64,000 nt of DNA from Flavobacterium gyeonganense. Its GTDB lineage: Bacteria > Bacteroidota > Bacteroidia > Flavobacteriales > Flavobacteriaceae. A model generated the notes under the pieces. It saw only the letters and a program-made list of their open reading frames with translations, was not told the DNA's origin and made no database searches. Positions 28,689-36,953 of this stretch are shown piece by piece (within the stretch, counting starts at the first letter, position 1; the number at the start of each line of letters is the position of its first letter). Location of the stretch: positions 1,364,001 to 1,428,000 of the forward strand of contig NZ_CP121112.1 in assembly GCF_029625295.1 (NCBI RefSeq). The letters run 5' to 3'. A program made the translations under genes and the position numbers.

Positions 28689-28824
28689 TTTAAACACATA
28701 GAGGCACTGTATTCTGGAAGCTAAAAAATGCGTTTCACTTATTTTAAAAATACATAGCTATGTGTCTTTTTGCTAGTGAAACACCTTTATAGACAATCCA
28801 AAACTATGTTTCTATGTGTTTAAA
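28689..28824. repeat. 136-bp nested palindromic element
   Basis: The outer 14-bp arms TTTAAACACATAGA (28689-28702) and TCTATGTGTTTAAA (28811-28824) are perfect. A middle pair GTTTCACT (28732-28739) / AGTGAAAC (28775-28782) and a central perfect palindrome ACATAGCTATGT (28752-28763) nest inside. It occupies most of the gap before the TonB receptor gene. Confidence 0.92.
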
Positions 28825-28855
28825 ATTTAAGACCTAAAACTAAAATTATTTCTTT

Positions 28856-30952
28856 ATGCTCTTAAAAAAATATTTCTTTTTTCTTCTGTCAATAATGATT
28901 TTCCAAAACATATTTGCTCAAGAAGAAAAAGGCAAATCTATTACTACTGTTAAACCGGAAAAACTGGAAGAAGTTATTATCAGTTCCTTACATATTAATG
29001 ACAGCCTGCAAAATGCGCCGGCCTCTATTGGCATTTTATCCAAAAAAGAGCTGATACAAAATAATGCTACTGATATCACAAATGTTGTCAACACCATTCC
29101 GGGCGTTTTTATGCAGTCTTCCAATTTTACCACAACCCGAATTTCGATTCGAGGAATTGGAGCGCGAACGCCTTATGGAACCAATAAAATCAGGGCTTTT
29201 TACGGCAGTATTCCGCTGACTTCAGGAAACAGCGAAACGGTGATTGATGATATTGATTTAGAAAACCTGAACCAGATTGAGATTATTAAAGGACCGCTTT
29301 CTAGTATCTACGGAGCAGGGTTAGGCGGAGCGATTTTGATCTCACCGCAGCTTTCAAAAAATAATGACCAAACGGCCACTGTAAGTTCTGTATTTGGTTC
29401 TTTTGGATTATTGAAAAACAGTTTGAATTATAGTCTGAATGAAAAAAAATCAAGTATAAATTTAAGTTATCATAATCTGAAATCTGATGGCTGGCGTGAA
29501 AACAGTTCTTATAAGCGTGAAGGAATTACCGTTGCCGGAGAATTATTTAGAAATAAAAACAGCAAACTGAGTTATTTTTCGAATTACACCTATTTAAAAG
29601 CATATATTCCGAGTTCGATTAATAAAACAACTTTCGAAAATAATCCGCAGGCCGGAGCACCAACCTGGGTTGCTTCAAAAGGATTTAAAGAATACAAATC
29701 GACTTTGGCAGGACTGGCTTATGATTTCAAAATCAATGATTATCTGAATAATTCCACTTCTGTTTTTATCAATTATAAAGACAGCAACGAACCACGTCCT
29801 TTTGATGTTTTGCGTCAATACACTTTTGCAGCCGGAGCGAGAACTCAGTTTTCCGGAGCTTTCAAAATTGGAAAACTGAAAAATCAATTTATTTTCGGAA
29901 TGGAATATTTTACCGATAAGTACAACGGAAATACTTTTGAAAATCTATACAAACAGAACAACGAGCAAGGCAGTTTGCAAGGAAATCAATTGACTGAAAC
30001 CGATCAGAAGAGGCATTTTTATAATATTTTTTCGCAAATCAGATCGCTGCTTTCTGAAAAATTTGAGTTTCAATTTGGTTTAAATTACAATGAAACGAAT
30101 TTTGAACTGACTAACTTTCTTCCTCAAAAAACGGCAAATGAAAAATACAGTTATGATGGAATTTTTTCGCCACAGCTTTCTTTATTATTCAAACCAAATC
30201 AACAGCAAACACTATATTTTTCAGCAAGCCGTGGATTTTCCCTTCCTGCGACAGAAGAAACACTGACAAGTGAAGGAAAAATCAACACCAACATTAAACC
30301 TGAAAACGGCTACAATTTTGAAGTTGGAGGAAAATTTTACTTTTTCAGTAAAAACCTTTATACCGAATTTGCAGTATATCGAATGGAAATTAAAGATTTA
30401 CTGGTTGCTAAAAGAATTGGCGATGATCAATATGAAGGTGTAAATGCCGGAAAAACATTGCATGAAGGAGTCGAAATTACGTTGAAGCACAATTGGCAAA
30501 TCAATTCCTTCTTAAACCTGAACTCATACATTGGCGGTTCTGTTGGAAAATATGAGTTTAAAGAATTTGTGGATAACGGAAACAATTATTCCGGAAATAA
30601 ACTGACCGGAGTTCCATCCGATAAAATCAATGCCGGCCTGATTTTCAATACCCGTTTAGGAATTTATCTGAATGCAGACTATCAATTTGTTGATGAAATT
30701 CCGATGAACGATTCGAACACTGCTTTTTCAGATTCTTATAGTATTGTAAATTTAAAAACTGGTTATCGTTTTGAAATTCTGCCTAATCTAAATACCAATT
30801 TAGCTTTTGGAATCAATAATGTGACCAATGAAAAATATGCTTCTTTAATTTTACCAAATGCACTTCCGGTCGGGACTTCATCTCCGAGATATTATTATCC
30901 CGGACTTCCTGTAAATTACTACGGAACTGTATCCTTAAATTATTTATTTTAG
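28856..30952 (+). CDS. TonB-dependent outer-membrane receptor
   Basis: A 698-residue receptor. The signal is 1-21 (IFQNIFA before QEE). A plug domain (~35-165: KLEEVIISSLHINDSLQNAPASIGILSKKEL, VVNTIPGVFMQS, IRGIGARTPYG, IEIIKGPLSSIYGAGLGGAILI) precedes a 22-strand barrel ending in a terminal Phe (SLNYLF). It lacks the CarboxypepD_reg domain and the SusC signature, so it is a siderophore/vitamin-type receptor rather than a SusC. The substrate is not determinable. It is followed 24 bp later by a gene of unknown function. It contains an intact A8 run at 29442-29449, useful as a control for the frameshifts elsewhere. Confidence 0.9.
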   Translation: MLLKKYFFFLLSIMIFQNIFAQEEKGKSITTVKPEKLEEVIISSLHINDSLQNAPASIGILSKKELIQNNATDITNVVNTIPGVFMQSSNFTTTRISIRGIGARTPYGTNKIRAFYGSIPLTSGNSETVIDDIDLENLNQIEIIKGPLSSIYGAGLGGAILISPQLSKNNDQTATVSSVFGSFGLLKNSLNYSLNEKKSSINLSYHNLKSDGWRENSSYKREGITVAGELFRNKNSKLSYFSNYTYLKAYIPSSINKTTFENNPQAGAPTWVASKGFKEYKSTLAGLAYDFKINDYLNNSTSVFINYKDSNEPRPFDVLRQYTFAAGARTQFSGAFKIGKLKNQFIFGMEYFTDKYNGNTFENLYKQNNEQGSLQGNQLTETDQKRHFYNIFSQIRSLLSEKFEFQFGLNYNETNFELTNFLPQKTANEKYSYDGIFSPQLSLLFKPNQQQTLYFSASRGFSLPATEETLTSEGKINTNIKPENGYNFEVGGKFYFFSKNLYTEFAVYRMEIKDLLVAKRIGDDQYEGVNAGKTLHEGVEITLKHNWQINSFLNLNSYIGGSVGKYEFKEFVDNGNNYSGNKLTGVPSDKINAGLIFNTRLGIYLNADYQFVDEIPMNDSNTAFSDSYSIVNLKTGYRFEILPNLNTNLAFGINNVTNEKYASLILPNALPVGTSSPRYYYPGLPVNYYGTVSLNYLF

Positions 30953-30976
30953 TGGCTGAATCATTAAACTATAAAA

Positions 30977-31528
30977 ATGCTTTCTGAACTGCAGCAAAAA
31001 CTGGATTATGTAAATGCTTACAGGGAAAATCGGCTAATAGCTGCACAGGATATTTTAGAAAATCCTGCACTTTTCAGTGAATTAGTTTCAATCTGTTTTA
31101 CGCCTTCAGACAAAAACAATCATAAAGCCTGCTGGATTTTAGAATTTGTTTCTTACGAAGAATTGCTTTGGCTGCAGCCGCATCTTGATTTTTTTTGTTC
31201 TAATTTGAAGGTTTTGAAAGATGAAAGTTCACTTCGCCCCGTCGCAAAAGTCGTTCAGCTTTTAGTCAAGTCACATTATCAAAAAGACGAAAACAAAATC
31301 TGTTTATCCGAAGAAAATCTTCAGGACTGCATAGAAGCGAGTTTTGACTGGCTGATTAATGATGTAAAAGTTGCTACAAAAGCCTATTCGATTAGGACTC
31401 TATACCTTTTGGGCAAGCATTATGACTGGATTCATCCTGAACTAAAAGTCATTCTTGATAAAGATTTTGGAGATCATTCCGCAGCATACAAGGCCGTTGC
31501 TAAAGAAGTTTTGAAGAAAATAAAATAG
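30977..31528 (+). CDS. Helical protein of unknown function
   Basis: A 183-residue cytoplasmic protein with no signal peptide. It is predicted almost wholly helical, with repeated ~35-residue helical pairs (LFSELVSICFTPSDKNNHKACWILEFVSYEELLWLQPHL; VAKVVQLLVKSHY; ASFDWLINDVKVATKAYSIRTLYLLGKHYDW). This suggests a small HEAT/ARM-like repeat domain. I do not recognise a characterised family. It lies 24 bp after the TonB receptor and 53 bp before purK, whose own promoter box falls in that gap, so it may belong to either unit. Confidence 0.72.
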   Translation: MLSELQQKLDYVNAYRENRLIAAQDILENPALFSELVSICFTPSDKNNHKACWILEFVSYEELLWLQPHLDFFCSNLKVLKDESSLRPVAKVVQLLVKSHYQKDENKICLSEENLQDCIEASFDWLINDVKVATKAYSIRTLYLLGKHYDWIHPELKVILDKDFGDHSAAYKAVAKEVLKKIK

Positions 31529-31556
31529 TGTTTTTTCGCAATTCAATCCTTTAAAG

Positions 31557-31564
31557 TATCTTTG
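31557..31564 (+). promoter_or_regulatory. -7 box TATCTTTG of purK
   Basis: Exact TAnnTTTG match 17 nt before the purK ATG. A T-rich TTTTTTCG stretch lies about 20 bp upstream at -33 spacing. Confidence 0.65.
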
Positions 31565-31581
31565 CAAAAACATAACGCAAA

Positions 31582-32730
31582 ATGAATTATTTTTCTTCTG
31601 ATTTTAAATTAGGAATATTAGGCGGCGGACAATTGGGTAAAATGCTTTTGTTCGACACCAGAAAATTTGATATACAAACTTACGTTTTAGATCCGAGTGA
31701 AGAAGCACCGAGTAAAATTGCCTGCAACAAATTTTTTCAGGGCGATTTAATGGATTATGAAACGGTTTACAACTTCGGGAAACAAGTTGATGTTTTGACT
31801 TTTGAAATCGAATTGGTAAACCTTGAAGCTTTAACGCAATTAGAAAACGAAGGCTTAAAAGTATATCCCTCTCCTAAAACCTTAAAAGGAATTCAGAATA
31901 AAGGAATCCAAAAGCAATTTTACGCAGCTAACAATATCCCAACTGCTCATTTTGAACGATTCGAAAATTTAGAGAGTCTAAAATCTAAAATCAACGATCT
32001 AAAATTGCCATTTGTATGGAAATGTACTGAATTTGGTTATGATGGAAATGGCGTAAAAGTCATTCGCCAAGTTTCCGATTTAGACAGTCTTCCAAATGTA
32101 GAATGTATTGCCGAAACGATGGTTCCGTTCAAAAACGAACTGGCGGTAATTGTGGTAAGAAATCCGTCAGGAGAAATCAAAACCTATCCGGTTGTCGAAA
32201 TGGAATTTCATCCGGAAGCTAACCAAGTAGAATACGTAATCTGTCCGGCAAGAATCGATGAAAAAGTTGCCGAAAAAGCCAGAGCAATTGCTTTAAATGT
32301 TTCAGAAAAATTCAATCACGTTGGACTTTTGGCTGTTGAAATGTTTCAAACCAATGAAGATGAAATTTTGGTAAATGAAGTTGCTCCGCGTCCACACAAT
32401 TCTGGACATTACTCAATCGAAGCAAGTTATACTTCTCAATTTGAAAATCATTTACGTGCTATTCTAGATCTTCCATTAGGAAACACAGACAGCAAAGTAG
32501 CCGGAATTATGGTAAATTTAGTTGGTGCCGAAGGTTTTTCCGGAGATGTCGTTTATGAAAACATAGAAACCATTTTAGGATGGAACGGTGTCACACCACA
32601 TATTTATGGTAAAAAACAAACCCGCCCTTTCAGAAAAATGGGCCACGTTACGATTGTAAATGAAAATATGCAGGAAGCGAGAAGGATTGCTGAGGAAGTT
32701 AAGAATACTATTAAAGTGATTAGTGAATAA
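31582..32730 (+). CDS. purK: 5-(carboxyamino)imidazole ribonucleotide synthase
   Basis: A 382-residue ATP-grasp enzyme that converts AIR, ATP and bicarbonate to N5-CAIR in purine synthesis. The N-terminal Rossmann-like motif is LGILGGGQLGKMLL. The ATP-grasp core includes PFVWKCTEFGYDGNGVKVI, and the C-terminal metal site is EILVNEVAPRPHNSGHYSIEA. Full family length. purE, the next enzyme of the pathway, follows on the same strand after a 136-bp gap that holds a heptamer tandem repeat. Confidence 0.97.
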   Translation: MNYFSSDFKLGILGGGQLGKMLLFDTRKFDIQTYVLDPSEEAPSKIACNKFFQGDLMDYETVYNFGKQVDVLTFEIELVNLEALTQLENEGLKVYPSPKTLKGIQNKGIQKQFYAANNIPTAHFERFENLESLKSKINDLKLPFVWKCTEFGYDGNGVKVIRQVSDLDSLPNVECIAETMVPFKNELAVIVVRNPSGEIKTYPVVEMEFHPEANQVEYVICPARIDEKVAEKARAIALNVSEKFNHVGLLAVEMFQTNEDEILVNEVAPRPHNSGHYSIEASYTSQFENHLRAILDLPLGNTDSKVAGIMVNLVGAEGFSGDVVYENIETILGWNGVTPHIYGKKQTRPFRKMGHVTIVNENMQEARRIAEEVKNTIKVISE

Positions 32731-32806
32731 TAATTAGTGATTAGTCACTGTTTATAACTTAAAACAAAATAAACAGTTTTCAGTATCGGTTTTCAGTTTC
32801 CAAAAA

Positions 32807-32848
32807 CTTGAAACTTGAAACTTGAAACCTGAAACCTGAAACCTGAAA
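32807..32848. repeat. Tandem heptamers (CTTGAAA)3(CCTGAAA)3 before purE
   Basis: Six 7-bp units in a row, with a single T-to-C change separating the first three from the last three. The array ends 18 bp before the purE start codon. CCTGAAA is the reverse complement of the TTTCAGG unit at 24544-24571. Confidence 0.95.
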
Positions 32849-32866
32849 CAAAAAAACAAAAACACA

Positions 32867-33352
32867 ATGAGCAAAGTAGCTATTATAATGGGAAGCATCT
32901 CTGACATGCCAGTTATGCAGGATGCAATCGACATATTAAAACAATTTAATATTGAAGTTGAAGTAGATATCGTTTCGGCACACAGAACGCCGGAGAAATT
33001 ATTCGATTTCAGTAAAAATGCACACGATCGCGGGATTTCAGTAATTATTGCCGGAGCGGGCGGTGCGGCACATTTACCAGGAATGGTGGCTTCGATGTCT
33101 CCGCTTCCTGTAATTGGAGTTCCTGTAAAATCTAGTAATTCTATTGATGGCTGGGATTCTGTTTTATCGATTTTGCAAATGCCGGGTGGCGTTCCTGTTG
33201 CAACAGTGGCGCTAAACGGAGCAAAAAATGCCGGAATCTTAGCAGCACAAATCATCGGAAGCCATGACAAAAAAGTTTTGGATACGATTATTGCTTACAA
33301 AGAAGAGTTGAAAGCTGCGGTTAACAAAGCGGCTGAAGGTTTGAAAAAATAA
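32867..33352 (+). CDS. purE: 5-(carboxyamino)imidazole ribonucleotide mutase
   Basis: A 161-residue class I PurE that rearranges N5-CAIR to CAIR, following PurK. The motifs are MGSISDMPVM, VDIVSAHRTPEK with the catalytic His, IIAGAGGAAHLPGM, and VIGVPVKSS. It is directly downstream of purK on the same strand and is probably co-transcribed. The ATG is at 32867, just after the heptamer array. Confidence 0.97.
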   Translation: MSKVAIIMGSISDMPVMQDAIDILKQFNIEVEVDIVSAHRTPEKLFDFSKNAHDRGISVIIAGAGGAAHLPGMVASMSPLPVIGVPVKSSNSIDGWDSVLSILQMPGGVPVATVALNGAKNAGILAAQIIGSHDKKVLDTIIAYKEELKAAVNKAAEGLKK

Positions 33353-33355
33353 TTT

Positions 33356-33435
33356 CGCAGAGATACACAAAAAAGACACAGAGGCGCACAAAATTTTTGT
33401 GAATCTCTGTGTTTTTTCTTTGAGATTCTTTGCGG
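33356..33435. repeat. 80-bp imperfect palindrome after purE
   Basis: The left half starts CGCAGAGATACACAAAA and the right half ends TTGAGATTCTTTGCGG. Both halves carry the word ACACAGAG or its complement CTCTGTGT, and they meet at AAAATTTTTGTG. It begins 4 bp after the purE stop and may act as a terminator. Confidence 0.85.
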
Positions 33436-33511
33436 TATAGACCTTTAGAATTATTAACGATTCATTATAAAAAAGTCTAAAAGAAAAACTTAACTTTGAG
33501 AAAAAAGCAAA

Positions 33512-33739
33512 ATGAACATTCAAACTTCTAAAATAGAACTTGCTAAAATTGTTTTAGACATTGATAATCCTGATTTAATTCAGGAGATTGTTGACTTAAT
33601 TCAATCTAAAGGAAGCCTTTCAGAAGAACAAAAAAACAATATAAATGAGGCTATTTATTCTTTAGATAATAATGAAGGTATTTCTCATGATGTGGTGATG
33701 GAAGAAACCAAAAATCGTTATTCAAAATATTTTAAATAA
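33512..33739 (+). CDS. Probable antitoxin of a ParE-type toxin-antitoxin pair
   Basis: A 75-residue acidic protein, largely helical (IVLDIDNPDLIQEIVDLIQSKGSLSEEQKNNINEAI). No recognised DNA-binding motif is obvious, but size, charge and position are those of Bacteroidota antitoxins paired with RelE/ParE toxins. Its TAA stop overlaps the toxin ATG by one base (TAATG), which implies translational coupling. Confidence 0.75.
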   Translation: MNIQTSKIELAKIVLDIDNPDLIQEIVDLIQSKGSLSEEQKNNINEAIYSLDNNEGISHDVVMEETKNRYSKYFK

Positions 33740-34026
33740 TGACTGTAATTTGGGCTCCACAAGCTAAAAAAGACTTTTGGAACAACATTGATTATTTAGA
33801 AGCAGAATGGTCTGAAAAAGTTGCTTTTGGTTTCATCGAAAAAGTAAATACCACAATAGAACTTCTAAAAAATGATAATGTTTTATTTATAAAAACCAAC
33901 TTCAAAAGCGTTTATAAAATTGTCATTACCAAACATATTTCACTTTATTATCGTATCGAAAACACTAATTTAGAATTACTTTGTTTTTGGAATACTTTTC
34001 AGGATACGAAGAAATTCAGATTATGA
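33739..34026 (+). CDS. RelE/ParE family toxin
   Basis: A 95-residue basic protein with the RelE/ParE fold pattern: IWAPQAKKDFWNNIDYLEAEWSEKVAFGFIEKVNTTIELL, then a beta-rich end with YKIVITKHISLYYRIENTNLELLCFW. The N-terminal W(A/S)xxAxxD and the late YRI...L strand are typical of ParE-like toxins in Bacteroidota. Targets in the superfamily are gyrase (ParE) or ribosome-bound mRNA (RelE); which applies cannot be told. Coupled to the antitoxin by a 1-nt overlap. Confidence 0.85.
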   Translation: MTVIWAPQAKKDFWNNIDYLEAEWSEKVAFGFIEKVNTTIELLKNDNVLFIKTNFKSVYKIVITKHISLYYRIENTNLELLCFWNTFQDTKKFRL

Positions 34027-34062
34027 TTTTCTAATTTATATTTTTAAACATTATATTTTAAA

Positions 34063-34557
34063 ATGAGCATCTTAACACAATATTTCAATACCAAACACAA
34101 CACAGCACCTTTTTCGCAAATTAAAATCGAAGATTATTTTCCGGCTTTTCAGGAAGGAATTGCTTTGGCGAAAGCCGAAATTGATAGCATCGTAAATAAT
34201 CCTGAAGCACCAACATTTGAAAACACCATTCTTGCAATGGAGTTTTCGGGTGATATTCTCGATCGTCTTTCGAGCATTTTCTTCAATTTAAATTCGGCTG
34301 AAACGAATGACGAAATGCAGAAAATTGCTCAGGAAGTTTCTCCTTTACTGGCTGAATTCGGAAATGATATTACACTAAATGCGGAATTATTCGCCAAAAT
34401 AAAAGCGGTTTACAATCAAAAAGAAAGTCTGAACCTCAATCCGGAACAAACTACGCTTTTAGACAAAAAATACAAAAGCTTCTCCAGAAACGGAGCTAAT
34501 CTTGCCGAAGAAAAAAAGACCGCTTACGCGAAATCGACAAAGAATTATCGAAATTGA
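34063..34557 (+). CDS. dcp: M3 family peptidyl-dipeptidase, N-terminal part (frameshifted gene)
   Basis: A 164-residue frame with the helical N-terminus of M3 oligopeptidases (FSQIKIEDYFPAFQEGIALAKAEIDSI, APTFENTILAMEFSGDILDRLSSIFFNLNSAETND). From the A7 run at 34511-34517 the translation becomes unrelated (TAYAKSTKNYRN) and stops. Adding one A to the run gives EEKKDRLREIDKELSKLSLQF and joins the next frame, which overlaps by 4 nt. The complete protein would be ~675 residues, the normal Dcp length. Confidence 0.85.
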   Translation: MSILTQYFNTKHNTAPFSQIKIEDYFPAFQEGIALAKAEIDSIVNNPEAPTFENTILAMEFSGDILDRLSSIFFNLNSAETNDEMQKIAQEVSPLLAEFGNDITLNAELFAKIKAVYNQKESLNLNPEQTTLLDKKYKSFSRNGANLAEEKKTAYAKSTKNYRN

Positions 34558-36089
34558 GTTTACAGTTTGGCGAAAATGTTTTGGCTGAAACCAATAACTT
34601 CGAATTGCATTTAACTGATGAAAGCGATTTAGCCGGATTACCGGAAGGTACAATCGAAGCTGCCCGCTTATTAGCCAAAGAGAAACAAAAAGAAGGCTGG
34701 ATTTTTACTTTAGATTATCCTAGTTATGTTCCGTTTTTGACTTATGCTGATAATCGCGAACTGCGTAAAAAAATGACTATTGCTTTTGGAGCAAAAGGTT
34801 TTCAAAAAAATGAATTCAACAACGAAGAAAATGTTCTGAAAATTGCTAAACTTCGTCATGAAAGAGCCAATTTATTAGGATATAAAACCCACGCTCATTT
34901 TGTTCTGGAAGAAAGAATGGCACAAAGCCCGGATAAAGTTTTTACTTTTTTGAATGATTTACTGGCGAAAGCTAAACCTGCAGCGCAAAAAGAATTTGCA
35001 GAACTGACTTCTTTTGCAAAAGAATTAGACGGAATCGAACAATTGGAAAAATGGGATGGAGCTTATTATTCTGAAAAATTAAAACAACAGCTTTTCAATT
35101 TGGATGATGAAAAACTAAAACCGTATTTTCAATTGGAAAAAGTTTTAGAAGGTGCTTTTACAGTTGCCAATAAACTTTTCGGATTGACTTTTACTGAAGT
35201 TTTTGACATTGATAAATACCATGAAGAAGTTTCAACTTATGAAGTTCGGGATGCTGATAATAATTTGGTTTCGATTTTCTACGCTGATTTCTTCCCAAGA
35301 AAAGGAAAAAGAAACGGTGCCTGGATGACTTCATTTAAGTCGCAATATGTAAAGAATGGCGTAAACGAAAGACCTCATATTTCGAACGTTTGTAATTTTA
35401 CAAAACCAACTGAAACAAAACCATCTTTATTGACTTTTAATGAAGTAACGACTTTATTCCACGAATTTGGTCACGGCTTACACGGAATGCTGGCAAACAC
35501 TACATACCCGAGTTTATCCGGAACTTCTGTTTATTGGGATTTCGTAGAATTACCAAGTCAGATTATGGAAAACTGGTGTTACGAGCCTGAAGCTTTGGCT
35601 TTGTTTGCGAATCATTATGAAACTGGAGAAATTATTCCTATTGAGTATGTTCAGAAAATTAAAGAAAGTGCCAGTTTCCAGGAAGGTTTAGCGACATTGC
35701 GTCAATTAAGTTTTGGATTATTGGATATGGCATGGCACGGACAAGATCCGACAGGAATTACTGATTTAAAAGCTTTCGAAACCGAACAATTTGCCAATAC
35801 GCAATTGTATCCGGATGTAAAAGAAAATGCTATGAGTATAGCTTTTTCACATATTTTCCAGGGCGGTTATTCTTCCGGATATTACAGCTACAAATGGGCA
35901 GAAGTTCTGGATGCAGATGCTTTTGAATATTTTCAGGAAAATGGAATCTTCAACACAGAAATAGCGAAAAAATTTAAAGATAATGTGCTTTCTAAAGGTG
36001 GAACAGAACATCCGATGATTTTGTACAAACGTTTCAGAGGTCAGGAACCAAAGCCTGAGGCTTTGTTGAAAAGAGCGGGATTGTTGTAG
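34554..36089 (+). CDS. dcp: M3 family peptidyl-dipeptidase, catalytic part (frameshifted gene)
   Basis: A 511-residue frame beginning at a TTG that is not a natural start. It contains the whole catalytic region of a Dcp-like zinc metallopeptidase: the FHEFGHGLHGML zinc motif (coding around 35458-35493), the downstream Glu ligand region WDFVELPSQIMENW, and the C-terminal substrate-binding segment FSHIFQGGYSSGYYSYKWAEVLDADAF. Such enzymes remove C-terminal dipeptides from peptides in the cytoplasm or periplasm. The N-terminal part is in the preceding frame; the gene is interrupted by one missing A at 34511-34517. A terminator follows at 36119-36148. Confidence 0.88.
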   Translation: MSLQFGENVLAETNNFELHLTDESDLAGLPEGTIEAARLLAKEKQKEGWIFTLDYPSYVPFLTYADNRELRKKMTIAFGAKGFQKNEFNNEENVLKIAKLRHERANLLGYKTHAHFVLEERMAQSPDKVFTFLNDLLAKAKPAAQKEFAELTSFAKELDGIEQLEKWDGAYYSEKLKQQLFNLDDEKLKPYFQLEKVLEGAFTVANKLFGLTFTEVFDIDKYHEEVSTYEVRDADNNLVSIFYADFFPRKGKRNGAWMTSFKSQYVKNGVNERPHISNVCNFTKPTETKPSLLTFNEVTTLFHEFGHGLHGMLANTTYPSLSGTSVYWDFVELPSQIMENWCYEPEALALFANHYETGEIIPIEYVQKIKESASFQEGLATLRQLSFGLLDMAWHGQDPTGITDLKAFETEQFANTQLYPDVKENAMSIAFSHIFQGGYSSGYYSYKWAEVLDADAFEYFQENGIFNTEIAKKFKDNVLSKGGTEHPMILYKRFRGQEPKPEALLKRAGLL

Positions 36090-36118
36090 ATCTCTGACTT
36101 CTTAGAGGAATAAATAGT

Positions 36119-36148
36119 AAAACCGGAGCAGCAATACTTCGGTTTTTT
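36119..36148 (+). terminator. Terminator after the M3 peptidase gene
   Basis: The stem AAAACCGGA (36119-36127) pairs with TTCGGTTTT (36138-36146), with one G-T wobble, and is followed by T-rich sequence. Confidence 0.78.
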
Positions 36149-36226
36149 ATTTCTTGGCTTTAGCCATAAAAATAATTTTACTTATCTTGACTTAAATTTT
36201 GGCTTAATCTTATAAAAAAATTCAGT

Positions 36227-36886
36227 TTGAAAAAGTATTTAAAAATAGCATTTTACCTTGCCATTATCGGATTGATTACAATTATTTCTGTAAACTATCA
36301 CGTAAAATCATCTACCAAAAAGTATATTCATCATTCTTTGAGAAGGTTTCCTAAAAATGATGTTGGAATTATTTTTGGCGCCGGAATCAACGGGGATCAG
36401 CCCAGTAAATATCTTAAGGACAGACTCGATGCCGGAATCCGTTTGTACAAAGCAAAAAGAATCAATAAAATATTACTTTCAGGAGATAATGGCCGCGAGG
36501 AGTACGATGAATTAACAGTGATGAAAAACTATTGTTACCGACATGGAGTTGACACCACAAAAATTTTTATTGATTATGCCGGTTTCGATACCTATTCTAC
36601 CCTGTACAGAGCGAAATATATTTTTAAAATAAAAAAGGCAACTTTAATCTCTCAAAAATATCATTTAAACAGAGCGATTTATATTGGAAAACAACTTGGA
36701 ATAAAATCTGTTGGTTATTCTGCAAATAAAGGAGAATACCGCGGTTACGAATATGTCTGCTTCCGGGAATATTTATCTACTTTCAAGTCTTTTTTTGATG
36801 TTTTGCGAAATCGTGAACCACACTTTTTAGGCAATCCAATAAATATTAACGGTCCTTCAAATTATTCCAAAGAAGACAAACGATAA
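36227..36886 (+). CDS. SanA/YdcF-like DUF218 membrane-anchored protein
   Basis: A 219-residue protein with one N-terminal membrane segment (IAFYLAIIGLITIISVNYHV) and a DUF218 domain facing the periplasm. Motifs are VGIIFGAGINGDQPSKYLKDRLDAGIRLYK, ILLSGDNGREEYDE, YAGFDTYSTLYRAKYIF, and SQKYHLNRAIYIGKQLGI. E. coli SanA of this family affects vancomycin permeability at high temperature; a cell-envelope role is inferred. The start is TTG at 36227, because the codons that follow form the membrane segment and no ATG is available. A terminator follows. Confidence 0.86.
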   Translation: MKKYLKIAFYLAIIGLITIISVNYHVKSSTKKYIHHSLRRFPKNDVGIIFGAGINGDQPSKYLKDRLDAGIRLYKAKRINKILLSGDNGREEYDELTVMKNYCYRHGVDTTKIFIDYAGFDTYSTLYRAKYIFKIKKATLISQKYHLNRAIYIGKQLGIKSVGYSANKGEYRGYEYVCFREYLSTFKSFFDVLRNREPHFLGNPININGPSNYSKEDKR

Positions 36887-36893
36887 AAAAACA

Positions 36894-36920
36894 AAACCCT
36901 ACGAATTAACTGTAGGGTTT
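36894..36920. terminator. Bidirectional terminator between the SanA-like gene and the antiporter gene
   Basis: The stem AAACCCTAC (36894-36902) pairs perfectly with GTAGGGTTT (36912-36920). The preceding A-run gives a T tail on the minus strand, and TTTG...TTT follows on the plus strand. Confidence 0.85.
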
Positions 36921-36953
36921 GTAGTTTAAAGACAAGATAGAAATCTTCATTAT

